Source of the DNA: Symsagittifera roscoffensis
Taxonomy: Eukaryota; Xenacoelomorpha; Acoela; Convolutidae
DNA: 64,000 bases
Reading direction: 5' to 3'
NCBI RefSeq assembly: GCF_963678635.1
Contig: NC_087066.1
Span: 29,889,301 to 29,953,300, forward strand
Shown here: in pieces, positions 54,801 to 64,000 of the stretch
Numbering within the stretch: the first letter of the stretch is position 1
Layout of the letters: each line of letters opens with the position of its first letter
Notes under the pieces: model-generated
Told to the model about the DNA's origin: nothing
The model's database searches: none
Seen by the model: only the letters and a program-made list of their open reading frames with translations
Translations under genes and position numbers: made by a program

Positions 54801-56493
54801 CTTGATCGGAATGTTTTTCTCGCTTTCACCAGTGGCCGAATCAATTAGCAATTTGCTCATTCTCCCTTTGCATTCATCCAGTTTGTCAAGAACTTGTTGC
54901 ATCAGTGGTCTGCTGAGACCTGTTTTCAACATCGACTGGGTCCCGTAGCACTGCACTACTGTCCAGACCTCTTCCATAAAAGCAACTCTGTCCATACCAC
55001 AGTCTGCTCTCTTCTCATGATCTCGATGGTGAACTTCTCAGGCTTCCTCTGATAGGGTTCTTAAGAAAGGTACTTGGGCTGCGCCTTCTATTTTTCTCCT
55101 GCGTGGAGATTCCGTTTTAAAAGTTTTGCAGTAAATTCATTCTTGCCAGAAGTGCAGCTCTCCGGCAACTTATGGGCTAAGGGAGGTTCCAGCGTGGAAG
55201 TTCTATCTTCCGCTGGTTCAGTTGTCTCCATCACCGTTTCTGCCTCTTCTTCGTCCAGTAAATTGAAGTACAGGCTCGACACACCACCTACTGAGCCTTT
55301 GACGTCATCCTTTCCCGCTTGGTCGGGACCCTGCTCCATTGGTTCCCCGGCTGACGATCTTCTTGTTCTTCTTCATCTCGCTCTTTTCCCTTCCCTGGCT
55401 CTGAGGGTCCTTGTTCATCACTCATCGTTTTGAATGGAAGCTTTGGCACGACTAGCTCACCTGCTGATCGGTCTTCACGTTCTCATTGTCTTGCAACAAC
55501 TTCCGAAAGGCGCTAGAGCAGTCCAATTCAGCAGTTTCCCAGTCATTGTCGACTCTGTCCTCACAATCATGACTATTAGCGCAGCTTCCTGCAAATCTGT
55601 TTTACCTGTCATCATAGTTGGCGCCAGGTCTGAGTTGGCCCATTCTTCTCGAATCATCCAGTTTTCGGAGTGGCGGCATTGCTCATCTTTTTCTTCGTCG
55701 ACTCATCCACAGATGCAAACTTCAGATACTGCAGCGTGGCAGCATTTCTGCCTATGAAGCACGAGTCCATCGGTTCAGAGAATTTTCCCATTCTTCTCTC
55801 GTTGGTTTCGCACGCTTTCAAACTGCCAGTGTGTACAACAGAATCTGCTCCGATATACTGCAGCGTGGCAGCATTTCTGCCTACGAAGCACGGGTCCATC
55901 GGTTCAGAGAACTTTCCCATCCTTCTCTTGTTGGTTTTGCACGCTTTCGAGCTGTAAGTGTGTACAACAGAGTCTGCTCCGTCACAAACTTGCTGGCAAC
56001 CCTGATCAACTTTAAGAGATCTGTCATCAAAGCTAGGCATAAATCGGTTATTAGGGACATGTCTTCTACTTAACGTCGCACTTGCTCCTCTCTTTCAATC
56101 GTCTTCTCTTGTGCCAAAACGATTTTGCTGTAACATGTATTGTATCAGATTGTGTCTTAACTTCCGCATTTTAGTCCAAGAGACTTTGCACCTTTTCATG
56201 TCAAATTTTCTCATATTCTTCCTCATTTATTTGGTGTAGCGGGTTAAGGTCATCAACTCTCCCAGTTTTCTAAATGTGTTTGCAATCAGTGTCAAAAAAC
56301 CGTCCAGTCAGAGGTTCTGTATTCCTTCGGTCAGCAGCACGGTTGGTCCTTTTTCTGAAATTTTCTAATCCGAACGTCACAAACAGTCCCAGGATAACTA
56401 CCAACCATAGTTCCGTAATGGCCTTGAGGAAATCCCCTATTAGATAGCGAATCAGTCTTGGGTAAACTTTTGCCAGGAAGGACACGGTCCATC
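51837..56493 (-). pseudogene. Further decayed coding sequence of the second Ty3-type element, unknown
   Basis: Minus-strand open pieces at 55654-56040 (contains the 129-bp duplication), 55088-55339, 54639-54995, 54413-54691, 54013-54249, 53347-53592, 52180-52365 and 51837-52130. Composition and strand bias match a once-coding region continuous with the pol of the same element. No domain, signal peptide or clear membrane protein such as an envelope was recognised. Confidence 0.35.
55726..55983. repeat. 129-bp in-frame tandem duplication
   Basis: ATACTGCAGCGTGGCAGCAT occurs at 55726 and 55855. The 129-bp unit equals 43 codons and is open in the minus-strand frame 55654-56040, where both copies read MGKFSEPMD.CF.GRNAATLQY. 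The copies differ at several sites. Confidence 0.85.
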
Positions 56494-58192
56494 CTACTCC
56501 CAACCCTTCCAGACTGCTCTCCGACCTCTCAAAAGCTTCTTCTCCTCGCTCGTTCTCTGTCCAGAATGCCTCGAGTGTTGTCCGGCACATCCGGATAGGA
56601 ACTCCGCTGATTTCTCACCTTCGCTTTCCGCCAAGTTTTTTTTTCTTACCAGGTAAGCGTGGATCTTTGCGATCATCGGTGGGCCCCGATCGAAAGCGTC
56701 CATGCCCAATGCTGCTATTCGAGGATTCAAGTGCAGCCATTTGTTTGCCCTCGGTTTCGTTCGCAAAACCATAGCTTCCAAAAGAACTTTTTTTTCATTG
56801 GTCTGCCTCTTTGGTTTTTCTACTGCCTCGACCTCCATTCTTCTGAACCAGAGGTCATTTGACATCTCCACTATCACTTGATGATCGTCATCATTTCCTG
56901 GCTTCATCTTGAGTTGTCTGCTGAAATTGAACAGCTCCAATCCCAAAACTTCGTCTAACACTTGCTTGTGTAGCGAAGGGTATTTCAATCCTCTCATGGC
57001 GTTTGAGATGTGTGACCATTCTGCAGGGATTTTTGACTTAAGTGGTCTCAGATTCCCCGCCTCCACTTCGGGATTTGGGGCAGAAATGATCGATCGCACC
57101 ATATTTCCGTTCTGAGAGGAGTGCAATCTTTGCATACACAAGTTTCAATCCTTCCGGGATGTGTGCATATCTCGGGAATAACACAAATACTGGCTTTGGA
57201 GTTATCTTCTGGAACCCGCATGGACTCCAGAACGTGTTTGATTGCTGGCCACACTGCAGCTTCTGCCGTTGCTGGCTCTCTGAGTCTGCTCAGGGGAACC
57301 TCTGCTGTGCAAGTCATTTTGTTGATGCGGGCAAAATGATCGTTATCGGATTCATTTCTGTTTGTCGTTGAATCCCAATTGCCAATGATATAGTATCGTG
57401 GCTTTTCTCATCTCATCTTTTTCATAGACAGCGCAGATGGTCTCGTCTATTTTAAACATTATTGCACCATATCGTTCTACATCACATTCTTGCGCGACTT
57501 GCTTCGGATAAGCTCGCTCCTTCACGTGAGCTGGAGGCGCTTGCACCTGTTTAAACTTCTTGACAAGTTGCTCAGAGGGTGCTCTTATTGTCAAGATTCT
57601 TCCCGGTATCTCCTCTCTTGTTTGCTCGCTGTGATTCTTACTTATATCTTCTAATGGTCTGATATTCAAAGAAACTATGGTGTCGTTTGAGGGCAGTCCC
57701 TCGAGGTCAGTGAACTGCAATGCTGTCGCAGAGCTGAAGTTGATTTCTGCCGCTATCAACTAGTTCACTCCTACGATCGATTACATTCCATTCTCTGACA
57801 GTCTGGCTTCATTCAGCATACTCATCGCATCAGCTTCAAATCTTACTGTTTGGATGTTCAAACTCATCAAATCCTGCTTCTAAAAGTGCCAAGGGGAAAG
57901 GTTTTGGTCTGGACCACATCAGGGAGCTTCTATATGGGCGTCGCGCCTCCCAGCTCGCAGTCGCCGTCGTCTCGGATCTGGGGTGACAGAGGTCGTTTCC
58001 ACCGCTTGATTGACTGGTCCCAGCCTTCGTCGGGGATGGATGGTCCTCCTCACTGGTGCTACACCGAGTCGATTCAATATGTCTGATCTTCGTTCTCGCT
58101 CGCTCGAGCTCTGCATTACTTGCGGCATGGCTGGGACTGATCCCAAGCGTGTCACCAGATTAGGCGGCATAAAAGTTGAAATCGCCGGCACG
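56494..58192 (-). pseudogene. Decayed coding sequence, unknown, downstream of the SGNH-like domain
   Basis: Open minus-strand pieces at 57919-58263 (Arg-rich end, RRSDILNRLGVAPVRR), 57352-57759, 57048-57317 and 56494-57141. The last has 215 residues with FNFSRQLKMKPG and LWFRRMEVEAVEKPKRQ. They lie in different frames with short gaps, as in a decayed long ORF. I recognise no domain. Confidence 0.4.
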
Positions 58193-58948
58193 TTAGTCGC
58201 TTCCTCCGTTCTTAGAGCTCCAGTGTCGAATATATCCACCTCCAAATCGTTCCTCGAAGACACGGTTCACCCATGCTCGTCCTTCTATACTGTCGAAGTA
58301 TATTCCATCAGAGTTGAATCTGGCCTGATCCACAGCTCTCAACTCGTGCTCCAAGTTCATTAGAATCATTTGTCTAGTTTTGCGACTTACCAGATTGCTC
58401 ACTTTATTACTCCACCTCACGACTCTTTCATTGCGTCTTCTCGCTGTAGCTGACTGTGCTCTTGCGCTCATTGTTATAGTGCAGACAGTCAGTATTACCC
58501 ACTGAATCTTCTGCTACACCGCAGTAAGCAGGCACACTAGCATTTTTCCACATTGACCTTCTTCTGAATCTGAGTTTCTGGACACGTTGTTGTTGCATAT
58601 CAAAATCATCACCTCTACAATTCTGCCTGGGTTCATCAACTCAACCATTCGATATGGCGGGGTTACCGTGTTTTTTGTGGCGTCTCCGAATATCATCACC
58701 GTAGTGATTCATGCGGCTCCTAAACTCTGAAGCACTCTCACTAGATTATCGCCTAATATCAAATGTGACGTTCCAAGGGCTAGTTGCTGCATATTCATCG
58801 CTGGACCCCAAATTGATCGATTGAAACACGCTCGCATGTCCGTCTCCGCGACTACTGTGAACCTGTTTTTGACCTGACTTTTCTTCTTTATGTCAAATAC
58901 TCGTGAGATTTTTTCTACCACTTCTGCGGCATCATCTGCCGGTATCAT
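58193..58948 (-). pseudogene. SGNH-hydrolase-like domain downstream of integrase
   Basis: Three segments (58948-58709, 58699-58514, 58471-58193) lie in one reading frame, separated by a TGA and a TAG. The order is HLILGDNLVR (block I position, GDS expected), VMILICNNNVSR (block III, GxND expected), VCLLTAV...VILTVCTI, and SDGIYFDS (block V, DxxH expected). The order and spacing fit an SGNH/GDSL hydrolase. The nucleophile position is Asn and the histidine position Tyr in this copy. Some LINEs carry an SGNH esterase in ORF1; here it would be in a Ty3-type element. The family assignment is by motif only. Confidence 0.55.
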
Positions 58949-59257
58949 CAGTTGTTCAATAGGGTGCAGTCAGCCAGAACTTGGCGCATTCCTATTGGCC
59001 ACGAGTCGACCAGCGGCTTCCACCAGCTGCCTTTTTGTTTTTCTACAACTGGGTCGCCTAGGGTGTCGTTTGGCTCCAGGATTGTCACTCTACCGGATCC
59101 TGTTGGGCTTGCACTTCCGTTGTTTGACTGAGCTCGCGAGGGGTCAGAAGCTTCATTGGCAATTTCTCAAGGGGAACGCTTCCTGCAGGTAATGGTCTTT
59201 CCGTTTTCACACATCCCAATCGTGCAGATTGCTCCTTATACTTCTGCCTATAGCGTT

Positions 59258-59545
59258 CTATCTATTCTCCCTGCTTCTTGTTTCACCGTCAAACAGTCTC
59301 CTCCACATATCTCTATCTTCTTCAACTCTGGCCAAGGTTTCCCTCACTCGGTCCAACTGATGTCTCATCTCGTTCAGACCTTCCATCGTTTGATTCGTCT
59401 GTAATTCTTCTTCTTCTCTGGCTCTTTTGGCGGGCACTGCAGCTTTCAACTTTGAGCTAGACGAGGCAAGCTCGCTAATCATTTCTTGATGTAACACTTG
59501 ATCTCTACTCCTCAAACCGGGCCTAGGCCTAGTTGGGAGAGGCAT
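59258..59545 (-). pseudogene. Coiled-coil-like ORF downstream of integrase
   Basis: The 95-residue frame has a basic N-terminus, then KRAREEEELQTNQTMEGLNEMRHQL (quoted in part) and RETLARVEEDRDMWRRLF, a strong coiled-coil pattern. It continues in another frame towards the SGNH-like domain. No family is recognised. Confidence 0.45.
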
Positions 59546-59768
59546 CTCTCCAGGCCGTTACGTCCTCGTCGTCCCACCCCGTTCGTGCGCCAAGTTGCAT
59601 CCAGAGAGCGGTCCCTTTCTCCATCTCATAACCCGCTCGCCCCAAGCTACCATCAGCAAGACTTCCGTGGGGCGGTCCCCACAGTTGTCATGCACTTGAA
59701 AGCTCGTCAGAGCAGCCGTCAAAATGACTCTCTCTGGGTCATCCTGGGCGTAGTCTTTTTCCAAAATC

Positions 59769-60606
59769 CTACCATAGAGCTCGTCTATGACTGGTAGAGC
59801 TCGCTAAAACGTTTAGCTCCTGCTGACGTCTGATCACATCCCTTACATAGACTTGTGGCGATGTCTTCTTTCCTTTATACTCCGTGTAGAAGAAATTCAA
59901 TGGCGAGGCCTTTTCATGCCCGGTCAACATTAAGTGCGGACTAATTCCTGTTGTGAAAAGTTGCGTGCTGTTGTAAGCTCCCATTGCTTGTGGCAAATAT
60001 CTGTCCCAATCGGTGTGTATCGGGAACAGCATCGATACCAGAGTCCAATTTTTTCTTTCCCCTGGGCCATTCGTCTGGGGTTGGTACGTCGTAGAATCAG
60101 CCTGGGCGACAAGTGAACGTCTCATGAGCTCCTTAGTAAGCTCTCCCACAAAAGCAGTTCCATTGTCTGATTGGAATGTCATCGGACATCAATGTCTGGC
60201 TATCCAAGTTTTGATCAGATGATCGCAAGTCTCTTCGGCCGAGGCTTTTATGCAGGGCAGGGCCTCTGCATACAATGGAGAGTGATCGATCATCACTAAG
60301 ATGTGGCTTTAGCCACTGTCTGTCATACAAACCTTCTGGCGATCAATCTGCGCCACTTCATTAAACTCAGTTGACTCGGTTGACTGTAATGGGAATAGCA
60401 ATTTCCTAGGGTTCATGGTCTGTTGGCACGACAGACATGCCTTCTTCATAAAAGGGTTTCAAGATGTTTTGGTATATTTTATCGATTCCTTGATGGCCCA
60501 TATGATCATGTGACTTGAATAAAAGTTCCGTCTGATAGAGTTGCGGCAATACCACGACCTGTCCTTCGTAGATGACCTTGTCCTCTTCTCTCCTTTTGCA
60601 GGCCAC
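59769..60606 (-). pseudogene. Integrase of the second Ty3-type element
   Basis: The HHCC zinc-binding region begins at 60406-60606 (HDHMGHQGIDKIYQ). The first catalytic Asp is in MIDHSPLYAEA (near 60290), the second in FQSDNGTAFVGEL, and the Glu in NGPGERKNW with D-35-E spacing. A stop before CPMTFQSD breaks the frame. Confidence 0.85.
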
Positions 60607-60711
60607 GATGACATCCTTATTCAGTTATAACCGTCTTTCTTTCTGCCAATAGTAATGTCTCAAGATCCGGTAACTATCTTCTTCCAGCTCTCCTTTGTCT
60701 GATGCCCCATT

Positions 60712-61591
60712 TTAGATCCACTTTTGACGCACCTCCCTGTCCAAGTCTCTTGCTCGAGACTCCACCAGCAATGTATGAATCACCAATTCTGAAAATTCAT
60801 ATCCTGTGCTCGAGTTCCTGTCTGAGTGCGAGTCAACCTCCGAATTCTTCGAGTTGTCTTCGACAGATGAATCCAACGTGGAGCATGTCTCCACGGCAGT
60901 TTTTGATGTGCATGATCTACTCATCCATCTAAACTCCTCGGACATAACTTTGTCCACCAGATTTTTCCACCTTCCAATCCGTTTCTTCAGTGTCCGATTC
61001 CCCGAGCAAATTTTTTTGATCCGAGTTTTCCGACTCGACTTCTATTAGTGTTTGATCAGGCGCCTCGAAAACATTCTCTTAAGTGATCTCAAAAAGGACC
61101 TTCTTCTGAGTCCTGACCTCTTTTTCTCTCGTCTTGTACAATTTTTTCATTAAAACGCTTTGAATAATTGAGGAAACTAGTTGCTGAGCTACTGTCCTAC
61201 AATCCCTTTCATTTTCCTTGTGTTGCCGTCTTGATGGTTTTATCCGTACTTTCTCACTAACCGTCAACGATGCTATGGCTGCTGACCATTCAGGATCAAC
61301 ACTAGTCACTTCTTTCTCTAATAACCCACCCAGCACCCGCATCAGCTCTGGTGTTACCTGCAGCGTTTTGTCTAGCAATGATAGACTGTTAATTTTCATG
61401 CGAGAGAGTTCCTGTCGAACCAGGTTAGAACGTAACAACAGATCCAAGGGCACCGGGTCCTTCTTGAATAAGATCTTGACCTCTGCCGCTTTTTCCACTG
61501 GTATTTCAGGGTGCCCCAGAATTGGATGTCCTGATTTATCCAACCATCTCAGCAAGTGAAGTGCTTCGTAAACCTCGTTGTCTAAAAACAA
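60712..61591 (-). pseudogene. Long connector between RNase H and integrase, unknown
   Basis: The frame 61079-61591 (170 residues) encodes a charged, helical-looking segment (ALHLLRWLDKSGHPILGHPE...). It is followed by an acidic Ser-rich piece at 60712-60957. Ty3-type elements usually have a much shorter connector. No domain is recognised. Confidence 0.5.
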
Positions 61592-61744
61592 GAATCCTTT
61601 CTTGATTTCCGCCTGATTGTCGCGCTTCTGTTCTATTTTTCGTAAAGTTCAGTTTTCCTGCTGAGGTTTTCAGCATTATGGCGCTTTTCAAGCATCCTTA
61701 GTTCGATTATCATGTGGTAGCCATCCAACCTGACTATCCGAACA

Positions 61745-62056
61745 CTAAATTAACTCTCGTTCATCCAATAAGTTTTCAACCAGGATAGGGCTCGGTTGTC
61801 CACTCGCAACATAAATGGAGCGCTTTCCAAGTAGGTGCGATACTTCTCCACAAACGTGACTACCGCAAGCATTTCTGCTTTTTGGCGCACCGTTTTTTAA
61901 CCCAGTGTCCCTCAATACCTCACTGCCGTATGCAATTGGACGGAGAACTGTTCTACCATTCCATTCTTGCGCCTGATGCAGTATACCGGAAATGGCTACC
62001 ACTGAAATATCAGTGTCGAGAACGTACATGCCTTTCTTCTTGGTCATCCCTAGCAA
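61745..62056 (-). pseudogene. RNase H region of the second Ty3-type element
   Basis: YVLDTDISVVAISGILHQ and RPIAYGSEVL correspond to the start of the Ty3-type RNase H, with the first catalytic Asp. The downstream part is frameshifted. Confidence 0.7.
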
Positions 62057-62345
62057 TGGCGTTTCGCACAGCTCTTCCTATTTTTTCTCCAAGGCTTCCT
62101 GAGCTCATTCGTTTCATCAGAATTTCTTCCCGTTGTTGCGCATCAGTTGCTGCATCGGGTAGACTTTAACTTTGTATCCCTTTACGAACTCTCGATAAAA
62201 ACTCGCGAATCCTAGGAAGCTATCAGCTGCGTGTCGGTTCTGGGTGCCTTCTAAGTTAACACGGCCTCCGCCGCATCCGGATCCGTCTCACGCCATGCTT
62301 ATCCATCATTCTTCCCAGGTAAATTAGTAAGTCCCTAAGGATCTT

Positions 62346-62840
62346 TCATTTCGAGGGTTTGCATTGCAAGCCCGCGCTCTTCATGCAATCAAAGATTTCG
62401 TCAAGTCTGTCAACGTGGTCTGTCAAGGTGGGTGTCGCTATCACTACGTCATCCACATAGCACATAACGAGGTTCCCATGCTTCTTTGTTTTATTGGTCC
62501 CGGCTTCAGCCATCAGTCTCTGAAAGGTCGCCGTGGCATTGCACAAGCCAAAGGGCATCCTCTTCTTTTGGTACAAGCCTAACTCACATGCAAATCCGCT
62601 CTTCTCTATCCTGTTTCCCCGAGGGAACTGCCAAAAGGCAGAACCCAGGTCAAGTATTGTGAAAAACTTGGCATCGCCTCATTTGAGAGGCTCTCGTCTA
62701 TGCGTGGTATTGATTAATTGTCCTTTATGGTCATCGGGTTCAGGTAGAGAAAGACGCAGCAGAATCTTAGCTGTCCTTATTTTTCTTGGCCATGACAACC
62801 CGACAAACCCAAGGTGACTTCGAGGTTTCTATCATGTCGT
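62346..62840 (-). pseudogene. Reverse transcriptase of the second Ty3-type element
   Basis: SPWVCRVVMAKK (near 62810) opens the RT. MPFGLCNATATFQRLM and the catalytic MCYVDDVVIATP lie in the frame 62346-62576. Stops in between break the frame. The catalytic YVDD itself is preserved. Confidence 0.85.
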
Positions 62841-63008
62841 CTTCGAGCAATATTCCTCTTTTCGCTCAGCTCGCCTCCGATCTATGAGGTGTCATGCACC
62901 TCGCTCCCTCCCTGTGAGGAACGGTGCTTTCTTCTAAGCGAAAATTAGAGCAACCAATATCCACTTAATAGTTTGAAAAAACATCTGCATTCATATTTGA
63001 AACTGCCC

Positions 63009-63969
63009 TCAGCAACTCAAACTCTTCTTCCCTATGTTACATTTTAAGTGATCTATTTCCGTCAGAACCGGTTTGTTAGAATCTAATTCATCTGATGAGG
63101 GGTATTCGGGAAAGTTCGAGCAGCTCGATAAGCCGTCATCCGTCTCAGATCTCATTGAACATATTTTATTTAAAGATTTCAATTCATTAATCTTTTTCAA
63201 AAACATTTTTTTTGCGTGTGTTGTTTTACTCGATGCTTCTTCAGGTTCGGCGTTTCGTCAAATTCAGTCTTCATTGACAAAGAGTAGCCAAGTTTCCTTA
63301 AACGCTGGATTGAAACCGTTGTGTCCAGTGTATTCAACATTTTACTCTTGCATAGCCCGTTTCGTTTGACTGAAAAGCTCTGGCCTAAAACCACTGAAAT
63401 TTGACTGTTTGGGTACGGTACCAGGCAAACCTGCATACTATCACTCAATGACCTTAAGTTTCTCATCCTCAGAATCGCTACAGCCTACCTGACTGTAATT
63501 TTACTTTTCTGTCCAAAAAAAGTGTTATCTTATTTTCATCAGTTATTATCCTGTTTACTGGTCGTTTTATAAGTCTTCCCGTTGGGTTCCAAATCCTTAT
63601 AAGTCCATTATTAATGTCAATCATCACGTCGAAATTTCTGTCAAAACCAATACCGAAGATGAACTGATCCGAATCATCCATGTTCCCCACCACGAGAAAA
63701 TTCATCCAGAGGTTCCGTCCTCACATCTTGAGGACGGCTATTGGAGTTCCCCCGGCTATGTAAATGGCTCCGCAATTGGCGGCTGTCAATCTTAAGTTCG
63801 TGGGTATCAGGTCCTCCCTGTTGAAACCCATCCTTTCCCATGTCTGTATCGGCATTACACTGACTACTCCTCCTGCGTCTATGAGTCCCTTTACTCCGAT
63901 CTTCTTTCCATCGGTGTCTAGCAGATGCGCAACTTCGTATCCAATGTGTGCCGCATCTTGTTCCATCAT
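63009..63969 (-). pseudogene. Retropepsin-like protease and linker of the second Ty3-type element
   Basis: The frame 63721-63969 has GLIDAGGVVSVMPIQTW. This is the retropepsin active-site region, with DAG where DTG is expected. The frame 63478-63705 has FIFGIGFDRNFDVMIDINNG, its second half. Frames 63197-63466 and 63009-63206 continue into a linker before RT. Several frame changes separate the pieces. The altered active site also argues against function. Confidence 0.75.
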
Positions 63970-64000
63970 GGCGTCATGACCAATTCTTCGGACCTTCAGC

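Larger units (their letters stand above)
51837..64000 (-). mobile_element. Second Ty3/gypsy-type element, heavily decayed, with an unusually long region downstream of integrase
   Basis: On the minus strand the order is protease, RT, RNase H, a long connector, integrase, a coiled coil, an SGNH-hydrolase-like domain, and then about 6 kb of broken coding sequence. The stretch is richer in C+G than its surroundings and full of open minus-strand fragments, as expected for a decayed coding region. gag and the 5' LTR should lie right of the window. Frameshifts and stops are frequent, so it is old and inactive. Confidence 0.75.

Noticed and set aside
55618-56073. A 151-residue plus-strand ORF
   Set aside because: It is opposite the minus-strand coding frame and stays open only because of the duplicated 129-bp unit.
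1-64000. CRISPR arrays, rRNA or bacterial-type operons
   Set aside because: No regularly spaced short repeats or rRNA-like sequence were seen. The tandem repeats found are element-internal or microsatellite, and the genes are eukaryotic.

Overview
The window is animal nuclear DNA: AT-rich, low gene density, spliced genes with GT-AG introns, and many transposable elements. Four host genes are recognisable: a MAP2K4/MKK4 kinase, the SH3 adaptor ABI, the AP-1 clathrin adaptor sigma subunit, and the ciliary kinesin-II motor KIF3A. The KIF3A motor implies a ciliated metazoan. I cannot place it further, although the retroelement mix (Penelope-like, Ty3/gypsy, several LINE types) suits a marine invertebrate.

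Layout. 1-9896: a tandem duplication with a unit of about 5.1 kb. It leaves a 5'-truncated MKK4 copy (4023-4798) beside the complete gene (9121-10488, minus). 11915-13900: ABI (minus). 15708-16181: AP1S (plus), tail to tail with KIF3A. 16631-32159: KIF3A (minus), 15 coding exons that I could join in phase to 761 residues. Its introns hold SINE-like repeats with tRNA-like heads and LINE remnants, one with an inverted 5' part. 32380-32988: LINE RT remnant. 32994-43264: a structurally intact Ty3/gypsy-type LTR retrotransposon, inserted into that LINE. 43409-47705: a damaged Penelope-like element (minus). About 47740-50230: a damaged LINE (plus). 51837-64000: a second, badly decayed Ty3/gypsy-type element (minus) with a very long coding region downstream of integrase.

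Main discovery candidate. The intact LTR element has two 439-bp LTRs that I read as identical, a CTATA target duplication, gag, pol in the -1 frame (slippery A AAA AAC next to the gag stop), and a third ORF overlapping the end of pol. ORF3 ends in a macro domain of the TARG1/OARD1 (ADP-ribosyl-acceptor hydrolase) type. The Lys and Asp aligned with the TARG1 catalytic pair are present with the same 41-residue spacing. A retrotransposon carrying its own ADP-ribose eraser would resemble viral macro domains that counter host PARPs.

Two other elements also carry extra domains. The Penelope-like element has a PHD finger between RT motifs B and C. The decayed Ty3-type element has an SGNH-hydrolase-like domain, with its nucleophile and histidine positions altered, downstream of integrase.
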